A stretch of 64,000 bases of DNA from Leptospira montravelensis (GTDB taxonomy: Bacteria > Spirochaetota > Leptospiria > Leptospirales > Leptospiraceae), in contig NZ_RQFO01000004.1 of the NCBI RefSeq assembly GCF_004770045.1, forward strand, positions 744,001 to 808,000, in the 5' to 3' direction. Both the position numbers and the translations under genes were made by a program. This document shows positions 44,661 through 53,573 of this stretch, in pieces; position 1 is the first letter of the stretch, and every line of letters starts with the position of its first letter. The notes below the pieces were generated by a model. That model was not told the origin of the DNA and ran no database searches. It saw only the letters and a program-made list of their open reading frames with translations.

Positions 44661-45442
44661 AAGAAAGAGTATTTTACGTAATTAACCTAGACAAACAAAG
44701 AATTGGAGTTTTATCCCTCTTTCTCTTTGCACTTTTCTTTTCTATTTTTTTCCTTGGGGTTTCTGTAGGACGCGGGAAACAAGAAGAGGCACAAACTTTT
44801 CAGAAAAAAAGTGAACTGACTCAAACGAACCCAGAGACAACGGAAACCACAATCCCAGCACCAGTAGCAACTAACGGAACAGAGGCAACTGTTGGAACCA
44901 ATGCGGCCTCTTCTCTTGTCCAAGGAACCAAATCCAAAGAACAGACAATCGCTTCCCAAGAGATTCCAATGGCGGATGTCGGAAACCATCCTTACTTTGT
45001 AGAAACTTCTACTGCAAAAGATGAGGAAGAAGAGAAAAAACAACAAATTGTTGATTTGACAAAACGAAAAGAAAAACAAGCGGTTAGTGCAAAACAAGAA
45101 GAACGATTTAAAAACTTGGCTCCCACTGCAAAGTCTTCCAAATCACAAAAACTTCCTTCGCAAGTATCCAAGGTTGATAAAACAGATGGAAAACAATTTA
45201 CCATCCAACTTGCTGCTTTTGCCAGCAGACAATCTGCAGAAACTTTTTTATCACAACTAAAAGCAGATAACAATGGTAAGCTGCCAGCTAAATCTTTTAT
45301 CGTTGTAAAAAATGGATTCTTTGTGGTGCAAATGGGAAAATCCAAAGACAAAGGATCTCTTTCCAAAGTTCTCTCAAAAACTTCTATGCCAAAAGAAATT
45401 AAATCTAAGGCAATGGTTGTCAGTTACCAACCGTTATCATAA
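44657..45442 (+). CDS. SPOR-domain membrane protein
   Basis: 261 residues. One helix at about 15-35 (VLSLFLFALFFSIFFLGVSVG) anchors it in the inner membrane, a Thr/Glu/Lys-rich linker follows, and the last 75 residues form a SPOR domain (FTIQLAAFASRQSAETFLSQL, FFVVQMGKSKDKG). SPOR domains bind denuded peptidoglycan at the septum, so it probably acts in division or wall remodelling. It is coupled to coaE by an ATGA overlap. Confidence 0.88.
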   Translation: MKERVFYVINLDKQRIGVLSLFLFALFFSIFFLGVSVGRGKQEEAQTFQKKSELTQTNPETTETTIPAPVATNGTEATVGTNAASSLVQGTKSKEQTIASQEIPMADVGNHPYFVETSTAKDEEEEKKQQIVDLTKRKEKQAVSAKQEERFKNLAPTAKSSKSQKLPSQVSKVDKTDGKQFTIQLAAFASRQSAETFLSQLKADNNGKLPAKSFIVVKNGFFVVQMGKSKDKGSLSKVLSKTSMPKEIKSKAMVVSYQPLS

Positions 45443-45472
45443 AAAGAAAGATCGTCAAAAACCTTGGCCTTC

Positions 45473-45504
45473 GGCTTTCCTAAAGAACTTAGGAGAGCCT
45501 TTTT
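45473..45504 (+). terminator. Intrinsic terminator after the coaE-SPOR operon
   Basis: GGCT-T-TCCTAA pairs with TTAGGA-G-AGCC (one mismatch) around AGAAC, followed by five T residues. It lies 30 bases after the SPOR stop. Confidence 0.8.
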
Positions 45505-45575
45505 CTACCCTACCCCAAACTCCAAATGAGAAATGAATTGCAAATTTGTAAGTTTTAGATTGTCTAATCCTTAGA

Positions 45576-45986
45576 ATGGAAACAGAGGAAACTCCCCATC
45601 ATAGCCTTACCTATGGAACCAGTAGGCTTGCACCAAGTATCAGTCTTGTGGACAGGGCCAAAGAAATTGAATTGGCAGAAGAATCTGTCCAACTTCATTT
45701 ACATGGAAAACTGGAAGTCATTGCAGGACAAATCCGTCGCCTGAAAGAAGAAGCAGAACTCATTTTAAAACGTGCGGAAAAAGACATTGAACTTCATAAA
45801 GCCCGTTGCCAGTTTGAAAAAAAACCAGGCCAAACCATTCATTTATATGAAAAGGAAAATGGTTCTTATTTTTCTCTCCTTTCTCCTAAAGATTGGGGAA
45901 ACCATCCTCCACATTCCTACAAAGGTTCTTATATCATGAATCCAGATAGAAGTTTCACAGAAGTATTTTTAGATTCCAAAGAATAA
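45576..45986 (+). CDS. DUF2452 protein
   Basis: 136 residues. LHGKLEVIAGQIRRLKEEAELIL, DIELHKARCQFEKKPGQTIHLYE and YFSLLSPKDWG match DUF2452, a family found in bacteria and eukaryotes (C1orf50-like), function unknown. Soluble. Its ATG at 45576 has no strong Shine-Dalgarno. Confidence 0.88.
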   Translation: METEETPHHSLTYGTSRLAPSISLVDRAKEIELAEESVQLHLHGKLEVIAGQIRRLKEEAELILKRAEKDIELHKARCQFEKKPGQTIHLYEKENGSYFSLLSPKDWGNHPPHSYKGSYIMNPDRSFTEVFLDSKE

Positions 45987-45995
45987 CACCTAACT

Positions 45996-46706
45996 TTGAT
46001 TCCATTTATAAAATTGAAAATCAAAGTGATCCTCAGATGGTTTGGAATTTTTTTACAGGGAGGGCCAATTAATTTTGGATTAAAACCTTACCCCGATGAT
46101 CATACAACCTGGTCGGAAGAATTAAAACTCACTCTCCCTATACTTTCTTCTCCTTTCAAAGAAGGAAAACTCCATAACCTTCAAGTTGCTATCGATAAGA
46201 TAAACAACATGGTTTTGTATCCAGGAAAAATCTTTTCTTTTTGGTATGAAATCGGGGAACCCACAATCAAAAAAGGATTCAAAGAAGGGCGTGTGATCCG
46301 AAAAGGTCAAGTCAGTTCTGAAATTGCAGGTGGACTTTGCCAATTGTCCGGAATCATTTATTATTTATCCTTAGAGTTAGGATTAGAAATCTTAGAACGA
46401 TTCCCCCACTCCCGGGATTTATACAATGAAGACACAAGGTTTACTCCACTGGGAACAGATGCATCCATTGTCTTTCCAACAAAAGATTTACGTATCAAAA
46501 ACACTTTGTCTTTTCCGCTGCATTTTTCTTGGGTCCTTTTGGAATCCGAACTTACATTTCTCATCCAATCGCAATCACCACTCAAACGTAAAAACTTATA
46601 TTTTAAACAAACAGAAAAAAATGGATATTCGCATGTCCAAGTTTTTGTAGATTCAGAAACTGATGGCAAACCGAAACTTTGTTCTACCGATGCCTATAAA
46701 TTATAA
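45996..46706 (+). CDS. VanW-family protein
   Basis: 236 residues. LYPGKIFSFWYEIGEPT, GRVIRKGQVSSEIAGGLCQLSGIIY, HSRDL and GTDASIVFP are the VanW beta-barrel motifs; the family occurs near peptidoglycan and glycopeptide-resistance genes but its activity is unknown. There is no signal peptide. The only open start is TTG 45996, without clear Shine-Dalgarno, so the N-terminus is uncertain. Confidence 0.85.
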   Translation: MIPFIKLKIKVILRWFGIFLQGGPINFGLKPYPDDHTTWSEELKLTLPILSSPFKEGKLHNLQVAIDKINNMVLYPGKIFSFWYEIGEPTIKKGFKEGRVIRKGQVSSEIAGGLCQLSGIIYYLSLELGLEILERFPHSRDLYNEDTRFTPLGTDASIVFPTKDLRIKNTLSFPLHFSWVLLESELTFLIQSQSPLKRKNLYFKQTEKNGYSHVQVFVDSETDGKPKLCSTDAYKL

Positions 46707-48156
46707 AAAACTTGGTTTTGTTTTATTTATTTTTCTTTTGATTGTATCTTTACAACTTGCAGTGCAGTTGAGTTCTCCTTTTGCTTACGGGGCCGATGGA
46801 TATTATTATGCAGCACAAGTCAATTCCTACATAACTAAAGGTAGGTTCTTTAGCCCCGATTCCTCTCCCATTTTGTATGGACTGGTTTTATTTTCCAAAC
46901 TGGGAACAAACATCGTCATCACAAATAAAGTATTTGTTTCTTTACTGGTAGGATTTTTGTTTTTAGCAGGATACAGATTAGCATTCGCACTCATCCAGAA
47001 TTTTTTCCAATCAATCCTTTTTGGACTCCTCCTTATTTCCTCTTCCTTTATCCCTCATTTCAGTTTTAATTTTATTAAAAATCTAGGTGGGATTGTTTTT
47101 TTTATCTTATTTTTAACTGAACTCTGGATTTTAGAAAACCTAGAAAACAAGAAAAAGCGAATCCATTATTTACGATTGGCACTCTGTTTTGTTTTGGTGT
47201 TTCTTAGCCATAAAATCACAGCGGGGCTTTCTTTACTTCTTTTATTGCCTTGGATTTGGAAACAAGTTCCCCTTTCCAAACAATTTCGTATCCTCATCCT
47301 TTTCGGATTCCCTCTCAGTTTGGTTGGCCTTAGTCTTTTATTTCCCAATGTTTTACACTGGAAGGATTTAAAAACTGTTTTATGGGAAGATTTAGAATTT
47401 CAATTTCTTTCTCCTTTTTATAAGTATTCACAGATTTTTCCCGAATTTCTATGGGAACAAATTCTTTTCTTTTTCTCTCCATTGTTTTATTGGAGCACAA
47501 GAGCAAATCTAGATAAAAAATCAAAAACATTCTACGACAAACTTGTTATCTTATTTTTTCTACTTTCACTACCTATCTTCAGTTATAGGGCTTTTAGTTT
47601 TCCATTTCGATTGTTTTTATTAATTTTTATTCCAGCAAACCTTCTACTACTCCCTAGTCTTTCAAAAATCAAATCGAAATTAGCAATTGGAACCTTATGT
47701 TTGTTTTTGTTTTTCTATCAATGGTTTTCGATGAACCGAGAAAAAGATTTTAACAACCAAGATTATAAATTATATTCGATTTTACTTCCTTTGTTCCAAT
47801 TTCCTAAAGAATCTCTTATCATCGTTCACCAAGGTTTTGATTATTTTATTTGTTACAATAAGGCGGGCGATGCGTTTCATTTTCTGCCGGAAGAGAAACA
47901 CAAAGGAAGACCAATTTATAGAATTGTATATGGAGTATCGGCCACTGAGTATAAAAAATACCTTCCCCTCGAAACCAAAATTCAATATTTACCTGGATTT
48001 TATTCTGTTCTGGAAGAAACAAATTGGCAGGAGTTTTTAAAACAACTTCCTGCCGAATCTAAAAAAAGAATTTTAAATTGGAAAAACCCACACACACATC
48101 GAACGAGTATGATGTTACGGAATGAATCCTTTAAGGAGAAGAATAAGAAGATTTAG
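46663..48156 (+). CDS. Polytopic membrane protein, GT-C glycosyltransferase-like
   Basis: 497 residues with about ten helices. The first loop reads YGADGYYYAAQVNSY, an Asp-aromatic motif like the catalytic loop of GT-C transferases (GT39/ArnT type). It ends with a soluble segment (KYLPLETKIQYLPGFY). Lipid-linked sugar donors and protein or lipid acceptors are usual; here neither is known. It overlaps VanW by 44 bases (ATG 46663; ATG 46690 possible) and overlaps the convergent SH3 gene by 26 bases. Confidence 0.65.
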   Translation: MANRNFVLPMPINYKKLGFVLFIFLLIVSLQLAVQLSSPFAYGADGYYYAAQVNSYITKGRFFSPDSSPILYGLVLFSKLGTNIVITNKVFVSLLVGFLFLAGYRLAFALIQNFFQSILFGLLLISSSFIPHFSFNFIKNLGGIVFFILFLTELWILENLENKKKRIHYLRLALCFVLVFLSHKITAGLSLLLLLPWIWKQVPLSKQFRILILFGFPLSLVGLSLLFPNVLHWKDLKTVLWEDLEFQFLSPFYKYSQIFPEFLWEQILFFFSPLFYWSTRANLDKKSKTFYDKLVILFFLLSLPIFSYRAFSFPFRLFLLIFIPANLLLLPSLSKIKSKLAIGTLCLFLFFYQWFSMNREKDFNNQDYKLYSILLPLFQFPKESLIIVHQGFDYFICYNKAGDAFHFLPEEKHKGRPIYRIVYGVSATEYKKYLPLETKIQYLPGFYSVLEETNWQEFLKQLPAESKKRILNWKNPHTHRTSMMLRNESFKEKNKKI

Positions 48157-48889
48157 TAAATGCATATTCGCTTTTACAAATTTCCTCTTTTTCCTTTTTT
48201 TCATGCAGTAACAAAAGATTGTCACCACAAACTGCAAAGTAAATGTCCTCTTTTCCAGCTACTGGATAGGTACTTAACGAAACCAGATATTCGTCAGAAT
48301 CGGTATATTCAAAATAAGCATTATTGTAGGCAGTTCTTTCTTCTTCCGTTTGCGGAAATTGAATAAATACCGATGGACGAATCAACCTAGATTTTGTATC
48401 AAAAACTAAATGGTCAGAATATACATCAAACACACCTTCTAACTTTTCGTTAATACCTGAATACTGATTGAACTTTCGATATATAAAATTTTCCCCATAA
48501 AACTCAATGGTATCCGTACATTCCAATCTATCTGGCATTTTACAAAAAACAAAATTTCCCTGAACCGCTGCCATCATAGCATCTCGTGATTCTACTTTAG
48601 TATTGGAAAGATATCCACCAAACACCCAACCAGTGATTTCCTTGGATTGAACCTTATACCAGTAAGCAGTCAGTCCATCAATGTCCATATCATTTTCTGA
48701 TTTTTCTAAAACCTTAACTTCATCACCTAGTTTTAGTTTTCCCACTTTTTCTCCATCGAGCGTCGGAGTTTTTCTGGCATTAAGAACTGTAGCTGATATA
48801 AAGGCATTTTTACCCACTTCAATGGTTGGAGACTTTTTACACTGGAATATAAAAAGGAGGGTAATTAAAATTAGAAACAGATTCTTCAT
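48131..48889 (-). CDS. SH3-domain lipoprotein
   Basis: 252 residues; Cys17 after LFIFQ is the lipid site. Residues about 30-95 form a bacterial SH3 domain (ATVLNARKTPTLDGEKVGKLKLGDEVKVL, GWVFGGYLS), which often binds peptidoglycan stems. The remainder, with many aromatic residues and a few Cys, is unassigned. Convergent with the GT-C-like gene. Confidence 0.82.
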   Translation of the reverse strand: MKNLFLILITLLFIFQCKKSPTIEVGKNAFISATVLNARKTPTLDGEKVGKLKLGDEVKVLEKSENDMDIDGLTAYWYKVQSKEITGWVFGGYLSNTKVESRDAMMAAVQGNFVFCKMPDRLECTDTIEFYGENFIYRKFNQYSGINEKLEGVFDVYSDHLVFDTKSRLIRPSVFIQFPQTEEERTAYNNAYFEYTDSDEYLVSLSTYPVAGKEDIYFAVCGDNLLLLHEKKEKEEICKSEYAFTKSSYSSP

Positions 48890-48997
48890 GAAAGAAAGAT
48901 TGGTTTAAGGGAGAAAATTTGGCAAGAAAAAATGTTATCAACTTAAAGAAAGAATTTCACCTAACAAAATTTAGATGAAACTCAGTAAACTTAAATT

Positions 48998-49399
48998 TTA
49001 TTTTGTAAACAAAGAAGCCAATGAAGAAAGTTGAGAAGTAATATCGCCACCCGGCTCTTTTCCATCAGGAGAAAGTTTATCAATCACCATTGGCAATAAA
49101 TTCCCAATGAGACCTGCTGTAGCTTCTGAATCTAAACCTACTTTTTTTGCAAGTTCCTGAACAGAATCGCTCCCTAAAACCTTCAAAACCTCGGCCGCAC
49201 TTATATTTACATTTTCTCCAGTTCCAACCCAAGAGGAAGCAGCTTCTGCAAATCCTTTGTCTTTGAACTTTTGGACAATTCCTGAAACTCCCCCGTTCTC
49301 TTCTATAATCTTCTGGATACCTGATACAACTTGGGGATTGTTTTGCACTAGCTCCACTGCCTGAGCTGCGACGGCTTTCAAACTTTCAAAAAAACTCAT
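48998..49399 (-). CDS. DUF937/YidB-like protein
   Basis: 133 residues from ATG 49399. GGVSGIVQKFKDKGFAEAASSWVGTGENVNIS and LPMVIDKLSPDGKEP are the family pattern (YidB, DUF937), small soluble proteins of unknown role. TTG 49405 adds two residues. Confidence 0.88.
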   Translation of the reverse strand: MSFFESLKAVAAQAVELVQNNPQVVSGIQKIIEENGGVSGIVQKFKDKGFAEAASSWVGTGENVNISAAEVLKVLGSDSVQELAKKVGLDSEATAGLIGNLLPMVIDKLSPDGKEPGGDITSQLSSLASLFTK

Positions 49400-49565
49400 T
49401 GGCAAACAATGACTTAGAGAATTCCAAAAGAAAAGATATTTTTTAAAAAAAGGCCAATCCTAGGTTTTGACACCTTCTCTCATTTTCTTTTTTTAGAAGA
49501 CAATAAATTATTGCAATCACATCCGCTACTTACAAACATCAATCCAATGTTAGTTGTATTATACC

Positions 49566-51446
49566 ATGAAATTTAGACCATCCAACCAATTTCTGACCTT
49601 ACGACTAATGACAATTGGAATTGCTTTATTTTTAAGCAATTGTTGGGCAAATCCCTTCACTCATCCGCCAATTGAATGTTTGATGAAACTTTCTAACTCT
49701 CTCTGTCCTGATAAAAATCTTTTAGAAAAATGGTCTCCTTTCCTTTTTTTATCACTACTCCCAGAATCCAGTGTAACGATCTCTAACCTTACAGACCACT
49801 CCCTTGTAGAAACAGGTTTTGTTGTGGGAACGGCTCCTACCGGCCATCCCTTCGTCAATGTTTGGACCGATGATATCCTACATACGCAAGTTCCCATCAT
49901 CGATGGAACCTGGCGTTATCCCTTGCCAGCAAAAGCAGTTACAAACACCTTTTGGACCTATGGAAGTCTCCATACGATCTCGGTACATTTACCATTCGAA
50001 AAACCAAAAACCATCCAAGTGCGAATGGGAACTAACCATGATACTAATGGAGATGGGTATCCCGATTTGATTGTGTCGGCAAGTCCGAATTCAACCTCAC
50101 AAGGGTATGCTTATATTTATAAAACAGATCTATCAACTAAACAATTAGAAACGATTCCAAATACGACACTGACAGATGGAGCGCTGAGTAATACATACTT
50201 CGGCTCCAAAATTAGTTCTGGCGACTACAATGGCGATGGATATGCTGATGCAATCATTGGTGCACAAGCGTACGGATTATATCCAGGAAGAGCTTACCTT
50301 TTTTTAAGTCGAGGCGAATCAGGAATCTCTTCTCAAAATTTGAATTCTGGAGGGGTGGCCGATACTATTTTCTCTGGAGTAGCAGGTTCAGGAAGACTTG
50401 GTAGTTTTATCGTTAGTGGTGATGCTAATCACGATGGGTACGACGATGCCATTTTTACATCACCTTGGAATCTGAGTGCTTATATATTCCATAGCCAAGG
50501 TTCAAGTGGGTTTACTTCACAAAATACAACCACTGCGAATTTCTCTTTTATTTCGACTGCAGGAGATAATTTTGGAAGCCATTCGGTTGCAGGAGATGTT
50601 AATGGAGATGGTTACCAAGATTTAATTGTTGGGGCACCACTCTATTCCTCTAAAATAGGTCGGATCTACGTATTTGTTTCCAATTTAGGAACCTTGCCAA
50701 CAAATCCCCAGCAGTATTTAAATCCTCCACTTGGTCCATCCGATTGCCCAGGAGCAAACGGTTGTCAGTTTGGATCTAATTTTGTATTAGATTATTTCAA
50801 TTCCGACAAATGTATTGATTTAGCTGTTGGGGCCTATGCTTTCAATACCAACCAAGGAATCGTATTTGTATACCATTCCACTTGTGATGCAACAAATCCC
50901 TATTCAAATCCACCGGTGGCAACATTCGTAGGCCCTCTCACAACAAGTTGCAATGCCACTAATTGTTCTTTTGGAGGAACTATAGCATCCGGTGACACAA
51001 ATGGTGATGGATTCCCCGATTTACTGATTGGAGCCACGGGCGCTAGTTCGGGAATCGGTGACGTTTATCTAGTGTTAAATGATCCTATTACTGGATTTCG
51101 CAATATGAACCTAAGTGCTGGGGGAGCAGCGGATAGTTTATTTTCAGGTTCGATTGCGAATCGTAACTTTTCTCAGGGACTTCAGTTTCAAGACACCAAT
51201 GCGGATGGCCTCCAAGATATCGTCATCTCGGAACCACTTACCACCAATCGAGTGTATACTTTTCATAGCATTCGAGGTCGTGTGCCCGCAAGCCAAAACT
51301 TAAATGGAACGGGGGTAACAAACCAAACACTTTCCCCACCAGCAGGAACTTCCTTGGGAAATGCGATTGCCGAGTGGAGAAAGAAGGCAGAAGATTATCT
51401 TTGGGCATTCGTTGCAAAAACTAAAAAGTATTTTGTATGGATCTAG
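49566..51446 (+). CDS. FG-GAP repeat lipoprotein
   Basis: 626 residues from ATG 49566; signal ends LFLSNC with Cys26 as lipid site. From about 160 onward there are repeated D-x-N-G-D-G-Y/F-x-D calcium loops (DTNGDGYPD, DYNGDGYADA, DVNGDGYQD, DTNGDGFPD, DTNADGLQD), giving a beta-propeller like integrin alpha chains. It should sit on the outer surface and bind another molecule. Residues 40-150 are an unassigned cap. Cys near YFNSDKC and NATNCS may form disulfides. Confidence 0.88.
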   Translation: MKFRPSNQFLTLRLMTIGIALFLSNCWANPFTHPPIECLMKLSNSLCPDKNLLEKWSPFLFLSLLPESSVTISNLTDHSLVETGFVVGTAPTGHPFVNVWTDDILHTQVPIIDGTWRYPLPAKAVTNTFWTYGSLHTISVHLPFEKPKTIQVRMGTNHDTNGDGYPDLIVSASPNSTSQGYAYIYKTDLSTKQLETIPNTTLTDGALSNTYFGSKISSGDYNGDGYADAIIGAQAYGLYPGRAYLFLSRGESGISSQNLNSGGVADTIFSGVAGSGRLGSFIVSGDANHDGYDDAIFTSPWNLSAYIFHSQGSSGFTSQNTTTANFSFISTAGDNFGSHSVAGDVNGDGYQDLIVGAPLYSSKIGRIYVFVSNLGTLPTNPQQYLNPPLGPSDCPGANGCQFGSNFVLDYFNSDKCIDLAVGAYAFNTNQGIVFVYHSTCDATNPYSNPPVATFVGPLTTSCNATNCSFGGTIASGDTNGDGFPDLLIGATGASSGIGDVYLVLNDPITGFRNMNLSAGGAADSLFSGSIANRNFSQGLQFQDTNADGLQDIVISEPLTTNRVYTFHSIRGRVPASQNLNGTGVTNQTLSPPAGTSLGNAIAEWRKKAEDYLWAFVAKTKKYFVWI

Positions 51447-51746
51447 TTAAAAGTAGATGGAATCGTGTCCACTGGCCGCCTCGCGATCGTTTGGTGGTTT
51501 AAAAATCAAACGGTTTATGCGACCGCGCTTTACGCTCCAATCTTTTGCGAGTGCAAAAGGATTTCCGCACGTAGTCATTGTTACTTTCAAATTTATCTCA
51601 GAGATTGATCTCTGCATCAAATAACGTTTTGCTCACGTTGGATTCGTAACACTCATCCACCAAGTCAAACCTTCGGTTTGCTTGTATCCTAGCTCCTATG
51701 GTCGCTGCGGATTAATCGCTGGCGGGGGCCTCAAACCAAACCATAC
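51447..51746. repeat. Non-coding stretch with several hairpins, repeat-like
   Basis: No protein-like frame in these 300 bases. G+C is higher than the flanks. Paired arms: CGTTTG (51488)/CAAACG (51507), CAGAGAT (51599)/ATCTCTG (51608), and CAAG-CAAACC (51661-51671)/GGTTTG-CTTG (51675-51684) with a one-base bulge. It looks like a degenerate intergenic repeat family or structured RNA. A second copy is not seen in the window. Confidence 0.5.
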
Positions 51747-52226
51747 TTAATTTTTGGAATGGAACCCCATCCGGTTTCCTTCAGAATCAATGATTAAAGC
51801 ATAGTATCCCATCTCTGGATCAATTAAGGTTTTTGGTAAAAGTATTTTCCCACCATTTTTCTCTACTTGGTCCAAAGCCGGTTGTAAGTCCATACCAAGA
51901 TTCAAATAAACTAATACACCATTTTTTGCAGGAGTATAATCTTTTCCTTTGACAATTACAACATTGACCGATCCATTTTCTGCTGGTAATACACCCATTT
52001 CCGTATCACCCATAGTCATTCTTTCTATAGCAACACTGAGGATAGCTTGATAAAAGGTTATAGCTCTGGATAAATCAGAGGCGGGAATTTCCACAATTGA
52101 TATTGTATTTTTCATTCTGTTTTCACCAACTTTCTCTGTAACTGCACCAAATTGACTTTCTTCTTTACAAGATGTCAATCCCAATCCCCACAATAAGATT
52201 AACGTTGTTATGATGTACTGTTTCAT
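51747..52226 (-). CDS. VOC-fold lipoprotein
   Basis: 159 residues, Cys20 after GLTS is lipidated. The mature part is a glyoxalase/VOC fold (SIVEIPASDLSRAITFYQAIL; ALIIDSEGNRMGFHS). At the first and third metal positions there is no His, Glu or Gln usable as ligand, so it may be a binding protein. It lies 71 bases downstream of the AraC-type gene on the same strand. Confidence 0.78.
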   Translation of the reverse strand: MKQYIITTLILLWGLGLTSCKEESQFGAVTEKVGENRMKNTISIVEIPASDLSRAITFYQAILSVAIERMTMGDTEMGVLPAENGSVNVVIVKGKDYTPAKNGVLVYLNLGMDLQPALDQVEKNGGKILLPKTLIDPEMGYYALIIDSEGNRMGFHSKN

Positions 52227-52297
52227 TTACTATTTTTCCTTTTGATGGCATTACGATACAATAGAAAGTAATCTACAAATTGTAAAAAAACGACATT

Positions 52298-53119
52298 TCA
52301 ATCGTTTTTGTAAAATAATGAAGAAAGCAACATTCCATCATCGCCAATAAACTGTTTTGGACTTAAACCTGTAAATTCCTTAAAATCTTTAATAAAATGA
52401 GCCTGATCAAAATAATTACTTTCATAGGCAATATCAGTTAATTTTCCTGATTGCCTGTGCATCAGAATTTTTAAAGCCGCTTGTATCCGAATAATTTTTG
52501 CTAACTTCTTGGGACTGAGTCCAATTTGTTTTTTAAATTTTCTTTCTAGTTGCCTTCTGCTTAAATTTCCTTCACCCAAAATTGTATCTATGGAATCATA
52601 ACCCTTAGATTCCAAGATAGTATCGATGGTATTTTTTAGGATTCGATCGGAAGTAATTTTCTCTTGGAGTTTTGTTGTAAAAAAATCTTCCATAACTCGA
52701 ATGCGAGTGGGTGTATCGTAAGTCTTACGAATTTGATTCTCTAGTTCTTTCGCAGAATCGAATCCAAACAATTGATCAAGAGAAATTTCCCGGTTTGCAT
52801 AATGATCCATAGGTTTATCAAAAAAATTAGCGATGCCATAAGGAAAAAATCTCACAGAAAAAGTGTTCACAGATCCCGTAGGTTTTATATAAAACGGTTC
52901 GGTGATTTGGCCTATAAAACAAGCCCACGGTTGAATCACAAATTCATTGTCATTCGAAAATCGCTTTATTGGATCTCCAAAATTAAATGCCAATTCCATA
53001 CAACCGTCAGGGACAATTCGTTGTTTGGAATAAGGACTCGAATCCACTACAACTAATGTCCAAAAACATTTTATCAAAGAACTCAAATCAGGTGATGGAG
53101 AAAATGTTTCGTAAATCAA
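52298..53119 (-). CDS. AraC-family transcriptional regulator
   Basis: 273 residues. The C-terminal 90 form two helix-turn-helix units (LSRRQLERKFKKQIGLSPKKLAKIIR and DIAYESNYFDQAHFIKDFKEFTGLSPKQF). The N-terminal part (CFWTLVVVDSS, IVPDGCMELAFNFG) is the DUF6597-type effector domain. It probably controls the VOC lipoprotein downstream and itself; ligand unknown. Confidence 0.92.
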   Translation of the reverse strand: MIYETFSPSPDLSSLIKCFWTLVVVDSSPYSKQRIVPDGCMELAFNFGDPIKRFSNDNEFVIQPWACFIGQITEPFYIKPTGSVNTFSVRFFPYGIANFFDKPMDHYANREISLDQLFGFDSAKELENQIRKTYDTPTRIRVMEDFFTTKLQEKITSDRILKNTIDTILESKGYDSIDTILGEGNLSRRQLERKFKKQIGLSPKKLAKIIRIQAALKILMHRQSGKLTDIAYESNYFDQAHFIKDFKEFTGLSPKQFIGDDGMLLSSLFYKND

Positions 53120-53181
53120 ACAAGTCTCCCTTTGAGGAAAATTTTCATGTTTTAAATGTTACACTTTTCAGTTAAATATTT

Positions 53182-53364
53182 TTACATCATTTTGCAAGAT
53201 AAAACGGCACCATCCCACTGAACTTTACAAACGGTCGAGTTATTATCATTCAGGATATTACACACAAAGTATAATTTCATTGCCTCAGCACAAGACCTGG
53301 AACCTACTCCTGAATTTTCTGGTGACTTACATCCAGAAAAAACGACAACAAATAGTAGTATCAA
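53182..53364 (-). CDS. Small cysteine-rich lipoprotein
   Basis: 60 residues from TTG 53364. FVVVFSGCKS is a lipoprotein signal; the mature part has five Cys (SCAEAM, YFVCNIL, VCKVQW, LSCKMM) that could form disulfides. The frame is open back into the tRNA-Leu gene (GTG 53427), which cannot be the real start; TTG lacks a good Shine-Dalgarno. Unknown function. Confidence 0.5.
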   Translation of the reverse strand: MILLFVVVFSGCKSPENSGVGSRSCAEAMKLYFVCNILNDNNSTVCKVQWDGAVLSCKMM

Positions 53365-53400
53365 TTTGAATGTTCGGATTGTTTTAAAGAAGAGTTGTTT

Positions 53401-53482
53401 TGCGGGCGGAGGGACTTGAACCCCCACGCCTCTCGGCGCCAGAACCTAAATCTGGTGCGTCTGCCAATTTCGCCACGCCCGC
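53401..53482 (-). tRNA. tRNA-Leu (anticodon UAG)
   Basis: Minus strand: acceptor GCGGGCG/CGCCCGC, anticodon stem CCAGA/TCTGG enclosing TTTAGGT with TAG, a long variable arm (CGCCGAGAGGCG) typical of tRNA-Leu, and T-arm GGGGG-TTCAAGT-CCCTC. 82 bases; no CCA is encoded. Confidence 0.97.
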
Positions 53483-53573
53483 ATTGTGGTTGTATAAGCA
53501 GGTTTTTGTACTAGGGAAATCTGTCTAGTGAGTTTTTATGATTCACTTGCCTTTGTTTTGAATTTTTATTCTC

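Noticed and set aside
51447..51746. CRISPR array or insertion-sequence remnant
   Set aside because: There are no regular repeats with spacers, no transposase fragment and no terminal inverted repeats with target duplications.
53182..53427. GTG 53427 as start of the small lipoprotein
   Set aside because: It lies inside the tRNA-Leu gene and would place ten tRNA-coded residues before the signal peptide; TTG 53364 is more plausible.
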